NCBI GenBank assembly: GCA_017307375.1
Contig: JAFKFH010000016.1
Coordinates: forward strand, 169,163 to 233,162
Source: Alphaproteobacteria bacterium
Lineage (GTDB): Bacteria > Pseudomonadota > Alphaproteobacteria > Ferrovibrionales > Ferrovibrionaceae
Direction: 5' to 3'
DNA length: 64,000 bases
The notes under the pieces were generated by a model, which was not told the origin of the DNA, searched no databases, and was given only the letters and a program-made list of their open reading frames with translations. Shown in pieces: positions 34,263-43,435 of the stretch. The number at the start of each line of letters is the position of its first letter. Position 1 is the first letter of the stretch. The position numbers and the translations under genes are program-made.

Positions 34263-35027
34263 ATGTCGGAAGCGGTCAAGCCGGTGCGTCTCGCCGACAG
34301 CATCGCCGAACGAATCGAGGCCATGATCCTGGAGGGCGTCTTGCGCCCGGGGGAAAAGCTGGCCGCGGAGCGCGATCTGGCCGAAAAGCTCGGCGTCTCG
34401 CGCCCGTCGCTGCGCGAGGCGCTGGCGCGGCTCGAGGACAAGGGGCTGCTGGTCACCGGCCGCGGCGGCACGACGGTGGCCCGGTTCGAGGCGGCGCTGG
34501 CCAATCCGCTGGCGGCGCTTTTCGCCGGCAACGAGCGGGTGACTGCCGACTATTTCGAATATCGCCGCCATACCGAGGCGGTCGCGGCGCGGCTGGCCGC
34601 GCTGCGGGCCACCGAGATCGACCGGGCGGCGATCGCCGCCTGTGCCGACCGCATCGGCCGGGCGCATGAACTCGACGATCCCGCCGAGGAGGCGGCGGCC
34701 GATGCCGAATTGCACGTGCTGATCTACGAGGCTGCCCACAACGTGGTGATGCTCCACGTGATGCGGGTGTTTCAGGAAATGCTGCGCCAGGGCGTCTTCT
34801 ACAACCGCGACACGCTCTATCGCCGGCCCGGCGTGCGCGACGAACTGGCGCGCCAGCATCTTGCCATCGCCGGCGCCGTGCTGGCGGGTGATCCCGATGC
34901 CGCCGCCCGCGCCGCCGATGCCCATATCCAGTTCACCTTCGAGACGTCGGAGGAGATCCGGCGCGACGAGATGCGCCGCGCGGCCGCCCTGCGCCGGATC
35001 GAGCGCAGTGATCTTCTCGCGGATTAG
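34263..35027 (+). CDS. FadR/GntR family (FCD domain) regulator, LldR/GlcC-like
   Basis: A 254 aa regulator. The winged HTH spans residues 10-75 with LAAERDLAEKLGVSRPSLREALARLE. The C-terminal FCD domain (about 95-235) has the metal/ligand-binding histidines in AELHVLIYEAAHN and RQHLAIAGAV. The start at 34263 has GAGGT 6 bp upstream. It is divergent from the hydroxyacid oxidase-glcDEF operon and so probably responds to a hydroxycarboxylate such as lactate or glycolate (inferred from family and position). Confidence 0.88.
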   Translation: MSEAVKPVRLADSIAERIEAMILEGVLRPGEKLAAERDLAEKLGVSRPSLREALARLEDKGLLVTGRGGTTVARFEAALANPLAALFAGNERVTADYFEYRRHTEAVAARLAALRATEIDRAAIAACADRIGRAHELDDPAEEAAADAELHVLIYEAAHNVVMLHVMRVFQEMLRQGVFYNRDTLYRRPGVRDELARQHLAIAGAVLAGDPDAAARAADAHIQFTFETSEEIRRDEMRRAAALRRIERSDLLAD

Positions 35028-35192
35028 AGTGTCAAAATATTATTGCGTTAAAGTGGATAGTATGAATATAATCTTCACTATATATAGCGTATTTCATGAA
35101 TTTGATCGGAAATATGATATAAAATAGAGAGTATCTTTCTCGTTGTTTTGGCTAATCTCCCGGCCATCCAAATCACGGCCAGGGAGTGCCCC
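35028..35192. promoter_or_regulatory. AT-rich leader and promoter region of acdS
   Basis: The 120 bases 35041-35160 are only 29% G+C by hand count, against about two thirds for the surrounding DNA. A promoter-like pair, TTGCGT (35043-35048) and TATAAT (35067-35072), is spaced by 18 bp. Palindromes CTATATATAG and TTCATGAA follow. No open frame of meaning is present. This is likely the regulatory region of acdS. Confidence 0.5.
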
Positions 35193-36203
35193 ATGCTTCA
35201 GAAATTCGAACGCTACCCGCTGACTTTCGGTCCCTCGCCGATCGAGCCGCTGAAGCGGCTGTCGGCCCATCTCGGCGGCGGTGTCGAGATCTGGGCCAAG
35301 CGCGAGGATTGCAATTCCGGCCTCGCCTTCGGCGGCAACAAGCTGCGCAAGCTCGAATATATCGTGCCGGACGCCATCGCCTCGGGCGCCGATACGCTGG
35401 TGTCGATCGGCGGCGTCCAGTCCAACCACACCCGCATGGTCGCCGCCACCGCGGCCAAGATCGGCATGAAATGCCGGCTGGTGCAGGAAAGCTGGGTGCC
35501 GCATGAAGACGCGGTCTATGACCGGGTCGGCAACATCCTGCTCTCCCGCGTCATGGGGGCCGACGTCCAGCTGGTCGACGAAGGTTTCGACATCGGCATC
35601 CGGGCCAGCTGGGAAGCGGCGCTGGAAGACGTCAAGGCGAAGGGGGGCAAGCCCTATGCCATTCCGGCCGGCGCCTCGGTCCACAAGTTCGGCGGGCTCG
35701 GCTACGTCGCCTTCGCCGAGGAAGTCCGCGCCCAGGAAGCGCAGCTCGGCTTCAAGTTCGACTACATCGTCGTCTGCACCGTGACCGGCTCGACCCATGC
35801 CGGCATGGTCGTGGGCTTCGCCGCCGACGGCCGCGCCCAGCAGGTGATCGGCATCGACGCCTCGTTCACCCCGGCCCAGACCAAGGCCCAGGTCCTCGAC
35901 ATCGCCCAGCGCACGGCCGAGCTGGTCGGTGTGCGCCCGATCACCGCCGAGGACATCGTGCTGAAGGAGGACTATGCCTATCCGGTCTATGGCGTGCCGT
36001 CGGCCGAGACGCTGGCCGCCATCCGCCTGTCGGCGCGGCTCGAAGGCATGATCACCGACCCGGTCTACGAGGGCAAGTCGATGCAGGGCATGATCGACCT
36101 GGTCCAGAAGGGTTTCTTCCCGGCCGGCTCGCGCGTCCTCTACGCCCATCTCGGCGGCGCGCCGGCGATCAACGGCTACAGCTACACCTTCCGCAACGGC
36201 TGA
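35193..36203 (+). CDS. acdS: 1-aminocyclopropane-1-carboxylate (ACC) deaminase
   Basis: A 336 aa PLP enzyme that cleaves ACC, the plant ethylene precursor, to ammonia and 2-oxobutyrate. The PLP lysine is K50 in [10 protein letters not shown]. The [11 protein letters not shown] segment near 71-81 binds substrate. Tyr292-Glu293 in [12 protein letters not shown] and Leu320 in YAHLGGAP match the residues known to separate true ACC deaminases from D-cysteine desulfhydrases. The length matches the usual 338 aa. The ATG has AGGGAG 6 bp upstream. It sits alone behind an AT-rich leader, and no Lrp-type acdR gene is next to it. Confidence 0.93.
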   Translation: MLQKFERYPLTFGPSPIEPLKRLSAHLGGGVEIWAKREDCNSGLAFGGNKLRKLEYIVPDAIASGADTLVSIGGVQSNHTRMVAATAAKIGMKCRLVQESWVPHEDAVYDRVGNILLSRVMGADVQLVDEGFDIGIRASWEAALEDVKAKGGKPYAIPAGASVHKFGGLGYVAFAEEVRAQEAQLGFKFDYIVVCTVTGSTHAGMVVGFAADGRAQQVIGIDASFTPAQTKAQVLDIAQRTAELVGVRPITAEDIVLKEDYAYPVYGVPSAETLAAIRLSARLEGMITDPVYEGKSMQGMIDLVQKGFFPAGSRVLYAHLGGAPAINGYSYTFRNG

Positions 36204-36224
36204 CCCTCGCCGGTGGAACCAGGC

Positions 36225-36249
36225 GCGTCCCCGGCAAGGCCGGGGGCGC
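36225..36249. terminator. GC-rich hairpin after acdS
   Basis: GCGTCCCCGGC (36225-36235) pairs with GCCGGGGGCGC (36239-36249) with one T-G wobble and a 3-base loop. It lies 21 bp after the acdS stop and 18 bp beyond the convergent gene's stop. There is no T run. A bidirectional transcript end is likely. Confidence 0.5.
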
Positions 36250-36267
36250 AACCGGCCCCCAGTCCCT

Positions 36268-36981
36268 TCAGTCGCCCGGCCGTGGTACCCGGCCGCGGTA
36301 GGGGCAGCCTGCCGCACGCAGTGCGCTGTCCAGCCGCCGCAACCCGCAATCCCCCGGCGCTGCTGCGACCACCAGGCAGTTGCCCTCGAACATTTCGGCG
36401 TCGCCATAGATGCGGGCTTCGAGCCGGCATTGCCGCATCAGCGCGGCGATGTCGTCGGGCAGGACGTCGTCGGGCGTCTCGATCACCACGTTGACGATGA
36501 TCCAGCCGCCGGGCCCGAGGCGGCGGGCGGCATCGGCCAGGAAGCCCCCGGCCATGAAATGCCCGGGCATCGCCTCGCCGTCATAGGCGTCGAGCATGAT
36601 GACGTCCCAGCACCGCGTGTCGCGCACCAGGAATTCATGCCCGTCGCCGACCCGGCACTCGACCTCGAGCGGCAGGTGAAAGAAGCGTGTCGCCAGGTCG
36701 AAGGCATGCGGATTGACGTCGACCGTGGTCACCGCGACGCCGCGCCGGTGCAGCATGGTCGGCAGCGAGCCGCCGGCGCAGCCGATCACCAGCGCATTGG
36801 CGGGCTGGCGCGCCTCGATGATCCGGCAGGCCGCCAGGACATAGCGCAGCAGGCTTTCACCGGTCGCGTCCGCCCAGCTCTGCACGCCGGTGCCCTGCAT
36901 GTAGATGAACGAACCGTCGGTCCGGCGGCGTTCCACGCGGATGACGCCGAATTCGGTCTCGCGCCGCTCGACAAGGTCCAT
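36268..36981 (-). CDS. Spermidine synthase-like methyltransferase-fold protein
   Basis: A 237 aa cytoplasmic protein with the spermidine synthase/SAM-dependent Rossmann fold. ALVIGCAGGSLPTML near residue 63 is the nucleotide loop, VTTVDVNPHAFDLA near 84 the acidic second strand, and WDVIMLDAYDGEAMP near 124 the catalytic region. It lacks the full length (about 280 aa) of true spermidine synthases, so polyamine synthesis is not certain. It is convergent with acdS and divergent from the aldolase gene. Confidence 0.75.
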   Translation of the reverse strand: MDLVERRETEFGVIRVERRRTDGSFIYMQGTGVQSWADATGESLLRYVLAACRIIEARQPANALVIGCAGGSLPTMLHRRGVAVTTVDVNPHAFDLATRFFHLPLEVECRVGDGHEFLVRDTRCWDVIMLDAYDGEAMPGHFMAGGFLADAARRLGPGGWIIVNVVIETPDDVLPDDIAALMRQCRLEARIYGDAEMFEGNCLVVAAAPGDCGLRRLDSALRAAGCPYRGRVPRPGD

Positions 36982-37079
36982 AACCGCCAGATATAGGCGA
37001 TTTGCGGCCTGAATCGTGGCTATTTTAGCGCTAACTTGGTGTTTCCCGTGACCTTTTGGCGGCCGCGACCGCCTGACAT

Positions 37080-37108
37080 TTGCAAAGGCCGGCGCCTTCG
37101 GCTATCAG
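37080..37108 (+). promoter_or_regulatory. Candidate promoter for the aldolase operon
   Basis: TTGCAA (37080-37085) and TATCAG (37103-37108) are separated by exactly 17 bp, giving a leader of about 37 bases before the aldolase start. Both hexamers deviate from consensus, so this is tentative. Confidence 0.3.
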
Positions 37109-37151
37109 TCCGCCCCGACCCCACCCCAATTTTCCACCGCGGAAGAGAGCG

Positions 37152-38081
37152 ATGAAGACGACGCGCAAGGTTCGTGAAATCCTGTCCTGGTACGAGAGCG
37201 ACAACCCCGGCACCAAGGCCAATCTTGCCCGTATGCTGATGGCCGGCCGCCTGGGCGGCACCGGCAAGATGGTGATCCTGCCGGTCGACCAGGGTTTCGA
37301 GCACGGCCCGGCCCGGTCGTTTGCGCCGAATCCGGCAGCCTACGACCCGCACTACCACTTCCAGATGGCGATCGACGCGGGGCTGAACGCCTATGCCGCG
37401 CCGCTGGGCATGCTGGAAGCCGGGGCCGACACCTTCGCCGGCCAGGTCCCGCTGATCCTCAAGATGAACTCGTCGAACTCGCTGAGCCGCGAGAAGGCCG
37501 CGCCGACCCAGGCCCTGACCGCCTCGATCCAGGACGCGCTGCGGCTCGGCTGCTCGGCCGTCGGCTTCACCATCTATCCGGGCTCGGACGCGCAGTTCGA
37601 CATGATGGAGATGGTCCGCGAGATGAGCGAGGAGGCCAAGGCCGTCGGCCTGGCCGTCGTGCTGTGGTCCTATCCCCGTGGCGGCGACATTTCCAAGGAC
37701 GGCGAGACCGCGCTCGACATCGTCTCCTACGCCGCCCACAAGGCGGCGCTGATGGGCGCGCATATCATCAAGGTCAAGCTGCCGAGCGCGCATATCGAGC
37801 AGGCCGAGGCCAAGAAGGTCTACGAGAAGGAAGGCATCGACGGCTCGACCCAGGCCAAGCGCGTCGAGCATGTGGTGCAGACCCTGTTCAACGGCCGCCG
37901 CATCGTCGTCTTCTCGGGCGGCGCCACCAAGGGTGAGGATTCGGTCTATGACGACGCCCGCGCGATCCGCGACGGCGGCGGCAACGGCTCGATCATCGGC
38001 CGCAATACCTTCCAGCGTAAGCGCGAGGATGCGCTGGCGATGCTCGACCGCCTGGTCCGCATCTACCAGGGCAAGGAGTAA
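37152..38081 (+). CDS. Class I fructose-bisphosphate aldolase (DhnA/FbaB type)
   Basis: A 309 aa TIM-barrel aldolase of glycolysis and gluconeogenesis. MVILPVDQGFEHGPARSFA near residue 40 and GFTIYPGSDAQFD near 138 are family hallmarks. The Schiff-base lysine is expected in HIIKVKLPS near 205-210, and the phosphate-binding FSGGATKGEDS and GGNGSIIGRNTFQR loops follow. The start at 37152 is preceded by GGAAGAGA. It is followed after 5 bp by the ThiE/TenI-like gene, whose ribosome-binding site lies inside the aldolase's last codons. Confidence 0.92.
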   Translation: MKTTRKVREILSWYESDNPGTKANLARMLMAGRLGGTGKMVILPVDQGFEHGPARSFAPNPAAYDPHYHFQMAIDAGLNAYAAPLGMLEAGADTFAGQVPLILKMNSSNSLSREKAAPTQALTASIQDALRLGCSAVGFTIYPGSDAQFDMMEMVREMSEEAKAVGLAVVLWSYPRGGDISKDGETALDIVSYAAHKAALMGAHIIKVKLPSAHIEQAEAKKVYEKEGIDGSTQAKRVEHVVQTLFNGRRIVVFSGGATKGEDSVYDDARAIRDGGGNGSIIGRNTFQRKREDALAMLDRLVRIYQGKE

Positions 38082-38086
38082 GCGGG

Positions 38087-38755
38087 TTGGCCGGGCAGCC
38101 GGAAGCTGACGCCGCCGGCTGCCGGCTGTATCTGGTCTCGCCGCCGGCCGTCGAGCCCGGCCCCTTCGCCGACCGGCTGAAGCGGGCCCTCGACGGCGGC
38201 GACGTCGCCTGTTTCCAGTACTGGGCGCCCGGCGCGGTGCCCGGCGGCGTGCCCGACGAGCAGCTGGCGCGTGCCGCCGAGATCCTGATGCCGATCGCAC
38301 AGTCGCGCGACGTCGCCTTCCTGATCAACGACCGTCCGGCCCTGGCGCGCCGCCTGGGTTGCGACGGGGTGCATCTGACGGCCGACGAACCCGATGTCGC
38401 GGCGGTGCGCAAGGTGCTCGGCGACGAGCTGATCCTCGGCGTTTCCGCCCGCGATTCCCGCCACGTCGCGATGGAAGCGGGCGAGCATGGCGCCGACTAC
38501 GTCTCGTTCGGCCCGTTCTTCGCCTCCGGCACCAAGCCCGGCGTCGAGGCGATCTCGCCCGGGATCGTCCAGTGGTGGTCGGAAATCTTCGAGATCCCGT
38601 CGGTCGCTATCGGCGGGCTGACCCCCGAGAACTGCGCAGACCTGGTCCGGTCCGGTGCCGATTTCATCGCGGCCGTCGGCTCGGTCTGGGATGCCGCCGA
38701 CCCGGCCGCCGCCGTCGCGGCCTTCAACCGGGCGATCGCGGCCGCGCAAGGCTGA
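38087..38755 (+). CDS. Thiamine-phosphate synthase-like protein (ThiE/TenI family)
   Basis: A 222 aa TIM-barrel protein. [21 protein letters not shown] near residue 78, [10 protein letters not shown] near 122 and [18 protein letters not shown] near 142 are the ThiE/TenI pattern. The usual QLREK and HLGQED segments are replaced by CFQYWAPGA and HLTADEP, so true thiamine-phosphate synthesis is uncertain. The start is a TTG at 38087 with AAGGAG 8 bp upstream, inside the aldolase end. It is translationally close to the aldolase gene, so the two are co-expressed. Confidence 0.75.
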   Translation: MAGQPEADAAGCRLYLVSPPAVEPGPFADRLKRALDGGDVACFQYWAPGAVPGGVPDEQLARAAEILMPIAQSRDVAFLINDRPALARRLGCDGVHLTADEPDVAAVRKVLGDELILGVSARDSRHVAMEAGEHGADYVSFGPFFASGTKPGVEAISPGIVQWWSEIFEIPSVAIGGLTPENCADLVRSGADFIAAVGSVWDAADPAAAVAAFNRAIAAAQG

Positions 38756-38792
38756 TCCTCAATTCCTCCCACGTCCTGAACAGAGATTACGC

Positions 38793-41135
38793 ATGGCCGT
38801 CGACAACGCCCGTATTGCCGCCACCATCGCCGCCGAAATCGCCGCCCGCCCCGCCCAGGTCGCCGCGGCGGTCGAGTTGCTCGACGGTGGTGCGACGGTG
38901 CCGTTCGTCGCCCGCTACCGCAAGGAAGTGACCGGTGGCCTCGACGATACCCAGCTGCGCACGCTGGAGGAGCGGCTGGCCTATCTGCGCGAGCTCGAGG
39001 CACGGCGCGAGACGGTCGTCGGCTCGATCCGCGAGCAGGGCAAGCTGACCGACGAACTCGCGGCCAAGATCGCCGCCGTCACGACCAAGGCCGAGCTGGA
39101 AGACATCTACCTGCCGTTCAAGCCCAAGCGCCGCACCCGCGCCGAGATCGCGCGCGAGAAGGGCCTGGGCCCGCTGGCCGAGGCGATCCTGGCCGACCGC
39201 ACGGCCCTGCCGGGCGAACTCGCCGCCGCCTATGTCAACGAGCAGGTACCCGACGTGAAGGCCGCGCTGGAAGGCGCCCGCGACATCGTGGCGGAAGGCT
39301 TGGCCGAGAATGCCGATCTGATCGGCAAGCTGCGCGGCTACATGAAGGAGAAGGCGACGTTGCGCGCCAAGGTCGTCGAGGGCAAGGCCGAGGAAGGCGC
39401 CAAGTTCGCCGATTACTTCGACCATGCCGAGCCATGGGCCAATACGCCGAGCCATCGCGCGCTCGCCATGCTGCGCGGTCGCAACGAGGGTGTCCTGACC
39501 CTCGACCTCGAAATCGATACCGACGACCAGTCGCCGATCAAGCCGGTCGAACGCATGGTCGCCAACGCCTACGAGATCGGTTCGGCTGGGCCGGGCGATG
39601 CCTGGCTGCTGGAGGCTGCGCGCTGGACCTGGCGGGTCAAGCTGTCCTTGCATCTGTCGATCGACCTGATGACCGACCTGCGCGAGCGCGCGGAGGAAGA
39701 AGCGATCCAGGTCTTCGCCCGCAACCTCAAGGACCTGCTGCTCGCCGCCCCGGCCGGCTCGCGCGCCACGATGGGCCTCGATCCGGGCATCCGCACCGGC
39801 GTCAAGGTCGCGGTGGTCGACGGCACCGGCAAGCTCCTCGACACCTCGACGGTCTATCCGTTCCAGCCGAAGAACGACGTGATGGGCACGATCGCCGAGC
39901 TGACGCGGCTGATCCAGAAGCACAATGTCGAGCTGGTCGCGATCGGCAACGGCACCGGCAGCCGCGAGACCGACCGCCTGGTCGCCGAACTGATCGCGCC
40001 CTTGCCCGCGCCCAAGCCGATCAAGGTGGTGGTGTCGGAAGCCGGCGCCTCGGTCTATTCCGCTTCGGCGGCGGCCGCCGCCGAGATGCCCGACCTCGAC
40101 GTCTCGCTGCGCGGTGCCGTCTCGATCGCCCGCCGGCTGCAGGATCCGCTGGCCGAACTGGTCAAGATCGAGCCGAAGGCGATCGGCGTCGGCCAGTACC
40201 AGCACGACGTCGACCAGCACCGCCTGGCCCGCGCGCTCGATGCCGTGGTCGAGGATGCGGTGAACGCGGTCGGCGTCGACCTCAACACCGCCTCGGCTTC
40301 GCTGCTTGCCCGGGTCTCGGGCCTGGGCGCGTCGCTCGCCGAGGCGATCATCGCCCACCGCAACCAGACCGGCCCGTTCAAGACCCGGCGCGATCTCCTG
40401 AACGTCGCGCGGCTGGGGCCGAAGACCTTCGAGCAATGCGCGGGCTTCCTGCGCATCCCGAACGGCGACGAGCCGCTCGACGCCTCGTCGGTGCATCCGG
40501 AGGCCTACGATCTGGCCCAGCGCATCATCGCCTCCTGCGGCCGCGACGCGCGCACGCTGATGGGCGACGTCAAGACGCTGAAGGCGCTGGACCCCGAGGA
40601 TTTCGTCGACGAGCGTTTCGGCCTGCCGACCGTCAAGGACATCCTGGCCGAATTCGAGAAGCCCGGCCGCGATCCGCGCCCGGAATTCAAGACTGCGTCG
40701 TTCGCCGACGGTGTCGACGACATCAAGGACCTGAAGCCCGGCATGCGGCTGGAAGGGACGGTGACCAACGTCGCCAATTTCGGCGCCTTCGTCGATATCG
40801 GTGTCCACCAGGACGGGCTTGTCCATGTCTCGCAGCTGGCCGACCGCTTCGTCAAGGACCCGCGCGAGGTGGTCAAGGCCGGCGACGTCGTCTCGGTCCG
40901 GGTGGTCGAGGTCGACGTCAAGCGCAAGCGCATCGCCCTGACCATGCGCCGCGACGCCGAAGCGGCCGCGCCGGCCCGCCGCCCGGCCGAAGACAGCCGT
41001 CCGGCGAAGAACAACCGTGCGCAGGGGCCGCGGCCCGAAAGCCGCCGCGGCCCGCCGCCGCCCCGCAAGGAACAGCAGCCCGCCGGCCCCGGCTCGTTCG
41101 GTGCCGCGCTGCTCGAGGCGATGAAGCGCAAATGA
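38793..41135 (+). CDS. tex: Tex family RNA-binding transcription factor
   Basis: A 780 aa protein. The N-terminal helical region ([30 protein letters not shown], split here across residues about 27-55) is the Tex hallmark. A YqgF/RNase H-like domain follows ([19 protein letters not shown] near 326), then helix-hairpin-helix motifs ([17 protein letters not shown] near 510). A C-terminal S1 RNA-binding domain ([20 protein letters not shown] near 654) is followed by a basic, Pro/Arg-rich tail. Tex proteins bind RNA and affect transcription and stress resistance. The isochorismatase-like gene overlaps its stop. Confidence 0.95.
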   Translation: MAVDNARIAATIAAEIAARPAQVAAAVELLDGGATVPFVARYRKEVTGGLDDTQLRTLEERLAYLRELEARRETVVGSIREQGKLTDELAAKIAAVTTKAELEDIYLPFKPKRRTRAEIAREKGLGPLAEAILADRTALPGELAAAYVNEQVPDVKAALEGARDIVAEGLAENADLIGKLRGYMKEKATLRAKVVEGKAEEGAKFADYFDHAEPWANTPSHRALAMLRGRNEGVLTLDLEIDTDDQSPIKPVERMVANAYEIGSAGPGDAWLLEAARWTWRVKLSLHLSIDLMTDLRERAEEEAIQVFARNLKDLLLAAPAGSRATMGLDPGIRTGVKVAVVDGTGKLLDTSTVYPFQPKNDVMGTIAELTRLIQKHNVELVAIGNGTGSRETDRLVAELIAPLPAPKPIKVVVSEAGASVYSASAAAAAEMPDLDVSLRGAVSIARRLQDPLAELVKIEPKAIGVGQYQHDVDQHRLARALDAVVEDAVNAVGVDLNTASASLLARVSGLGASLAEAIIAHRNQTGPFKTRRDLLNVARLGPKTFEQCAGFLRIPNGDEPLDASSVHPEAYDLAQRIIASCGRDARTLMGDVKTLKALDPEDFVDERFGLPTVKDILAEFEKPGRDPRPEFKTASFADGVDDIKDLKPGMRLEGTVTNVANFGAFVDIGVHQDGLVHVSQLADRFVKDPREVVKAGDVVSVRVVEVDVKRKRIALTMRRDAEAAAPARRPAEDSRPAKNNRAQGPRPESRRGPPPPRKEQQPAGPGSFGAALLEAMKRK

Positions 41136-41692
41136 CCACCGCCGTCGTCCTGATCGATCTGCAGCAGGCGATCTTTCGCGGTCGCGGCGGTGGGCGGCAG
41201 GCCGAGGCGGATGCCGCGCTCGAAGCGGCCGGGGCCAGGGCGGCCGAGCTGCTGGCCGCGGCGCGGCGGGCCGGGCTGCCGGTCATCCATGTCCAGCATG
41301 ACGGCCCCGCCGGCCACCGGCTGGCCAAGGGGTCGCCCGGCTGGGCGTTGCGCGACCAGACCGCGCCGGCCGGCGGCGAAGTGGTGATCCACAAGACCGC
41401 CTCCGACTCCTTCCTCGGCACGGCGCTCGAGGCGACGCTGCGCCGGGTCGGTGCCGGACGGATCGTGATCGCCGGCTGCATGTCGGATTTCTGCATCGAC
41501 ACCACCTGCCGCAGTGCGGTCGCCCATGGCTTCGACGTCGTGCTGGTCGCCGACGGCCATGCGACCGTCGACAACGGCGTGCTGCGGCTCGACCAGATCA
41601 TCGCCCACCACAACGCCACGCTCGACGGCTTCGACGCCGGCAACCATGCCGTCAGCGTGCGGCCGGCGGCCGCGGTGATCGCTGGCTTCTAG
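41132..41692 (+). CDS. Isochorismatase-like cysteine hydrolase
   Basis: A 186 aa hydrolase. The triad is Asp in [11 protein letters not shown] near residue 9, Lys in [11 protein letters not shown] near 88 and Cys in [13 protein letters not shown] near 116-121, typical of isochorismatase-fold amidases (nicotinamidase, biuret hydrolase and similar). The substrate is not known. The ATG overlaps the tex stop by 4 bp, and the gene ends 1 bp before the convergent DUF1272 gene. Confidence 0.87.
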   Translation: MTTAVVLIDLQQAIFRGRGGGRQAEADAALEAAGARAAELLAAARRAGLPVIHVQHDGPAGHRLAKGSPGWALRDQTAPAGGEVVIHKTASDSFLGTALEATLRRVGAGRIVIAGCMSDFCIDTTCRSAVAHGFDVVLVADGHATVDNGVLRLDQIIAHHNATLDGFDAGNHAVSVRPAAAVIAGF

Positions 41693-41693
41693 G

Positions 41694-41945
41694 TCAGGCG
41701 ACCGCGGTTTCCCCACATTTTGCGGCGATTCGCCGTTCGGTCGTCGCCGGATACTTGGCCAGGAATTTCGGATCGCGCCGGGGGCGGGCGACGAGGTCGC
41801 CGCCGCAATTGGGGCAGCGCCCGCCCAGCCGCGTTTCGGCGCAGCCGACGCAGAACGTGCACTCGAACGAGCAGATCATCGCATCCTCGGCCTGCTGGCC
41901 GAGGTCCTTGTCGCAGCATTCGCAGTTCGGGCGCATCAGCAGCAT
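41694..41945 (-). CDS. DUF1272 domain zinc-ribbon-like protein
   Basis: A small 83 aa protein. Eight Cys occur in pairs in the first 45 residues (CECCDKDL, CSFECTFCVGCAE and CPNCGGDL), a zinc-binding arrangement typical of DUF1272 proteins of unknown function. A basic tail follows. It lies 13 bp after the GlxA-type regulator, so the two are probably co-transcribed. The start at 41945 is chosen because the conserved part begins there. Confidence 0.85.
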   Translation of the reverse strand: MLLMRPNCECCDKDLGQQAEDAMICSFECTFCVGCAETRLGGRCPNCGGDLVARPRRDPKFLAKYPATTERRIAAKCGETAVA

Positions 41946-41958
41946 GTCGTGCTCCTCT

Positions 41959-42933
41959 TCAAGGGGTGGCCGTCGACCGGAAGCGGTCGCGGTAGTCGCC
42001 GGGGCTGATCCCGGTGCGGCGCTGAAAGGCGCGCCGCAGCACGTCGGCATGGCTGAAGCCGCAGTTGGCCGCGATGGCCTCGATGCTGCGCCCGGGTTCA
42101 TCTTCGAGAAGGCGGCGGGCCGCGTCGATCCGCGCCAGTTCGACGAACTCGGCCGGCGTGCTCCCGGTATCGCGCAGGAAGGCGCGGGCGAAGTTGCGCG
42201 GGCTCATCCCGGCGCGGCGGCTGAGGGCTGCGACCGACAGGTCGGCCGTCAGATGGCCCAGGATGAAGCTTTGGACCCCGCCGATGCGGCCCGGTCCGGT
42301 CGCCTGGGCGGCGAGCGTCGCGCTGAACTGCGCCTGTCCGCCGGGCCGCTTCATGTACATGACGAAGTCGCGGGCGATGGCTAGTGCCGTATCGCGCCCG
42401 CAATCGGCCTCGACCATGGCAAGCGACAGGTCCATGCCGGCGGTGACGCCGGCCGAGGTCCAGACCGGGCCGTCCTGCACGAAGATCGGATCGGCCTCGA
42501 CGGCGACATCGGGATGGCGGGCCGCCAGCGCGCCGCACCAGTTCCAGTGCGTCACCGCCCGCCGGCCGGCCAGCAGGCCGGCGGCGGCCAGCAGCAGCGC
42601 GCCGGTACAGACGCTGGCGGTCCGCCGCGCCCTGGCCGACGTCGCCGCGATCCAGTCGGTGAGGCGGCGGTCGGTGCAGGCGGCTTCGGTGCCCTGGCCG
42701 CCGGCCACGATCAGCGTGTCGCAGTCCGGTACGGCCTGGTCGCAGCCATGCTCGACCAGGACATGCAGGCCCGACGAGGTCGCGACCGGCCCGGCCGTCC
42801 CGGCCCACAGCTCGGTCCGGTAGAGCGCCCGGCCGGCGGGGTCACGCGCGGCGGCGAACACCTCCAGCGGCCCCATCGCATCCAGGTTCTGGAAGCCGGG
42901 AAAGACCAGGATGATGATCCGCCGCGCCGTCAT
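41959..42933 (-). CDS. GlxA family AraC-type transcriptional regulator
   Basis: A 324 aa regulator. The N-terminal DJ-1/PfpI domain has RIIILVFPGFQNLDAMGPLEVF and the elbow Cys in ASVCTGALLLAAAGLL near residue 108. The C-terminal AraC HTH pair runs over about 220-315 with LSRRAGMSPRNFARAFLRDTG and IAANCGFSHADVLRRAFQRR. Relatives control amine, carnitine or arginine catabolism, but no such gene is adjacent. It probably also controls the DUF1272 gene behind it. Confidence 0.87.
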   Translation of the reverse strand: MTARRIIILVFPGFQNLDAMGPLEVFAAARDPAGRALYRTELWAGTAGPVATSSGLHVLVEHGCDQAVPDCDTLIVAGGQGTEAACTDRRLTDWIAATSARARRTASVCTGALLLAAAGLLAGRRAVTHWNWCGALAARHPDVAVEADPIFVQDGPVWTSAGVTAGMDLSLAMVEADCGRDTALAIARDFVMYMKRPGGQAQFSATLAAQATGPGRIGGVQSFILGHLTADLSVAALSRRAGMSPRNFARAFLRDTGSTPAEFVELARIDAARRLLEDEPGRSIEAIAANCGFSHADVLRRAFQRRTGISPGDYRDRFRSTATP

Positions 42934-43007
42934 GGGCGGCAGTGTCGTCCAGGCGCGTCCCCGTCCGCAATGCCAACCGCCAGACGATTCCTGCCAAATG
43001 GCAGGGG

Positions 43008-43337
43008 TCAGTCGACGATGAACAGCGTCGCCCCCTCGTCGGTCGACGAGCGGTGCGGCTCGGCCCCGTCCGCGACCTGATAGCTGATGCCGGGGGTGAG
43101 GGTATAGCGCCGGCCATCGGCCAGTTCGGTGTCCAGCCGGCCGGCGAGGCAGAGCAGGATGTGGCCTTTCTCGCACCAGTGGTCCGCCAGGTAACCCGGT
43201 GTGTATTCGACCATCCGCACCCGGATCGGCCCGAACTGGCGCGTACGCCAGAACGCCTTGCCGGTGATGCCGGGATGCTCGGTCGGTTCGACCGTCGACC
43301 AGTCGGTCAGGCCGAAGGGGATGTCGGTGATCTGCAT
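43008..43337 (-). CDS. DHCW motif cupin fold protein
   Basis: A 109 aa single-domain cupin. The motif ADHWCEKGHILLCLAGR near residues 54-70 is the DHCW signature (a His/Cys variant of the cupin metal site), with a further His in EPHRSS near 95. The function is unknown. The start at 43337 gives the conserved N-terminus MQITDIPFGLTDW. It is divergent from the inositol-phosphatase gene and lies upstream of the GlxA gene on the same strand, 74 bp away. Confidence 0.82.
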   Translation of the reverse strand: MQITDIPFGLTDWSTVEPTEHPGITGKAFWRTRQFGPIRVRMVEYTPGYLADHWCEKGHILLCLAGRLDTELADGRRYTLTPGISYQVADGAEPHRSSTDEGATLFIVD

Positions 43338-43435
43338 GGCTTTATTGTGCGTGCCGATAACCCGATGGACAAGGGCCGGCCGGGCTGATAGCGTCCGCGC
43401 CCTTCCGTTCTTAGACATGGTGGCAAGAGGCGGCG

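Noticed and set aside
35028..35192. A small gene or RNA in the AT-rich leader of acdS
   Set aside because: Short frames have no ribosome-binding site or plausible product, and no stable structured RNA with a terminator is visible.
36225..36249. Member of a dispersed palindromic repeat family
   Set aside because: Only a 12-base partial match recurs (near 42951), without the second arm, so it is chance in GC-rich DNA.
38082..38092. Thiamine riboswitch before the ThiE-like gene
   Set aside because: Only 5 bp separate it from the aldolase stop, leaving no room for a riboswitch.
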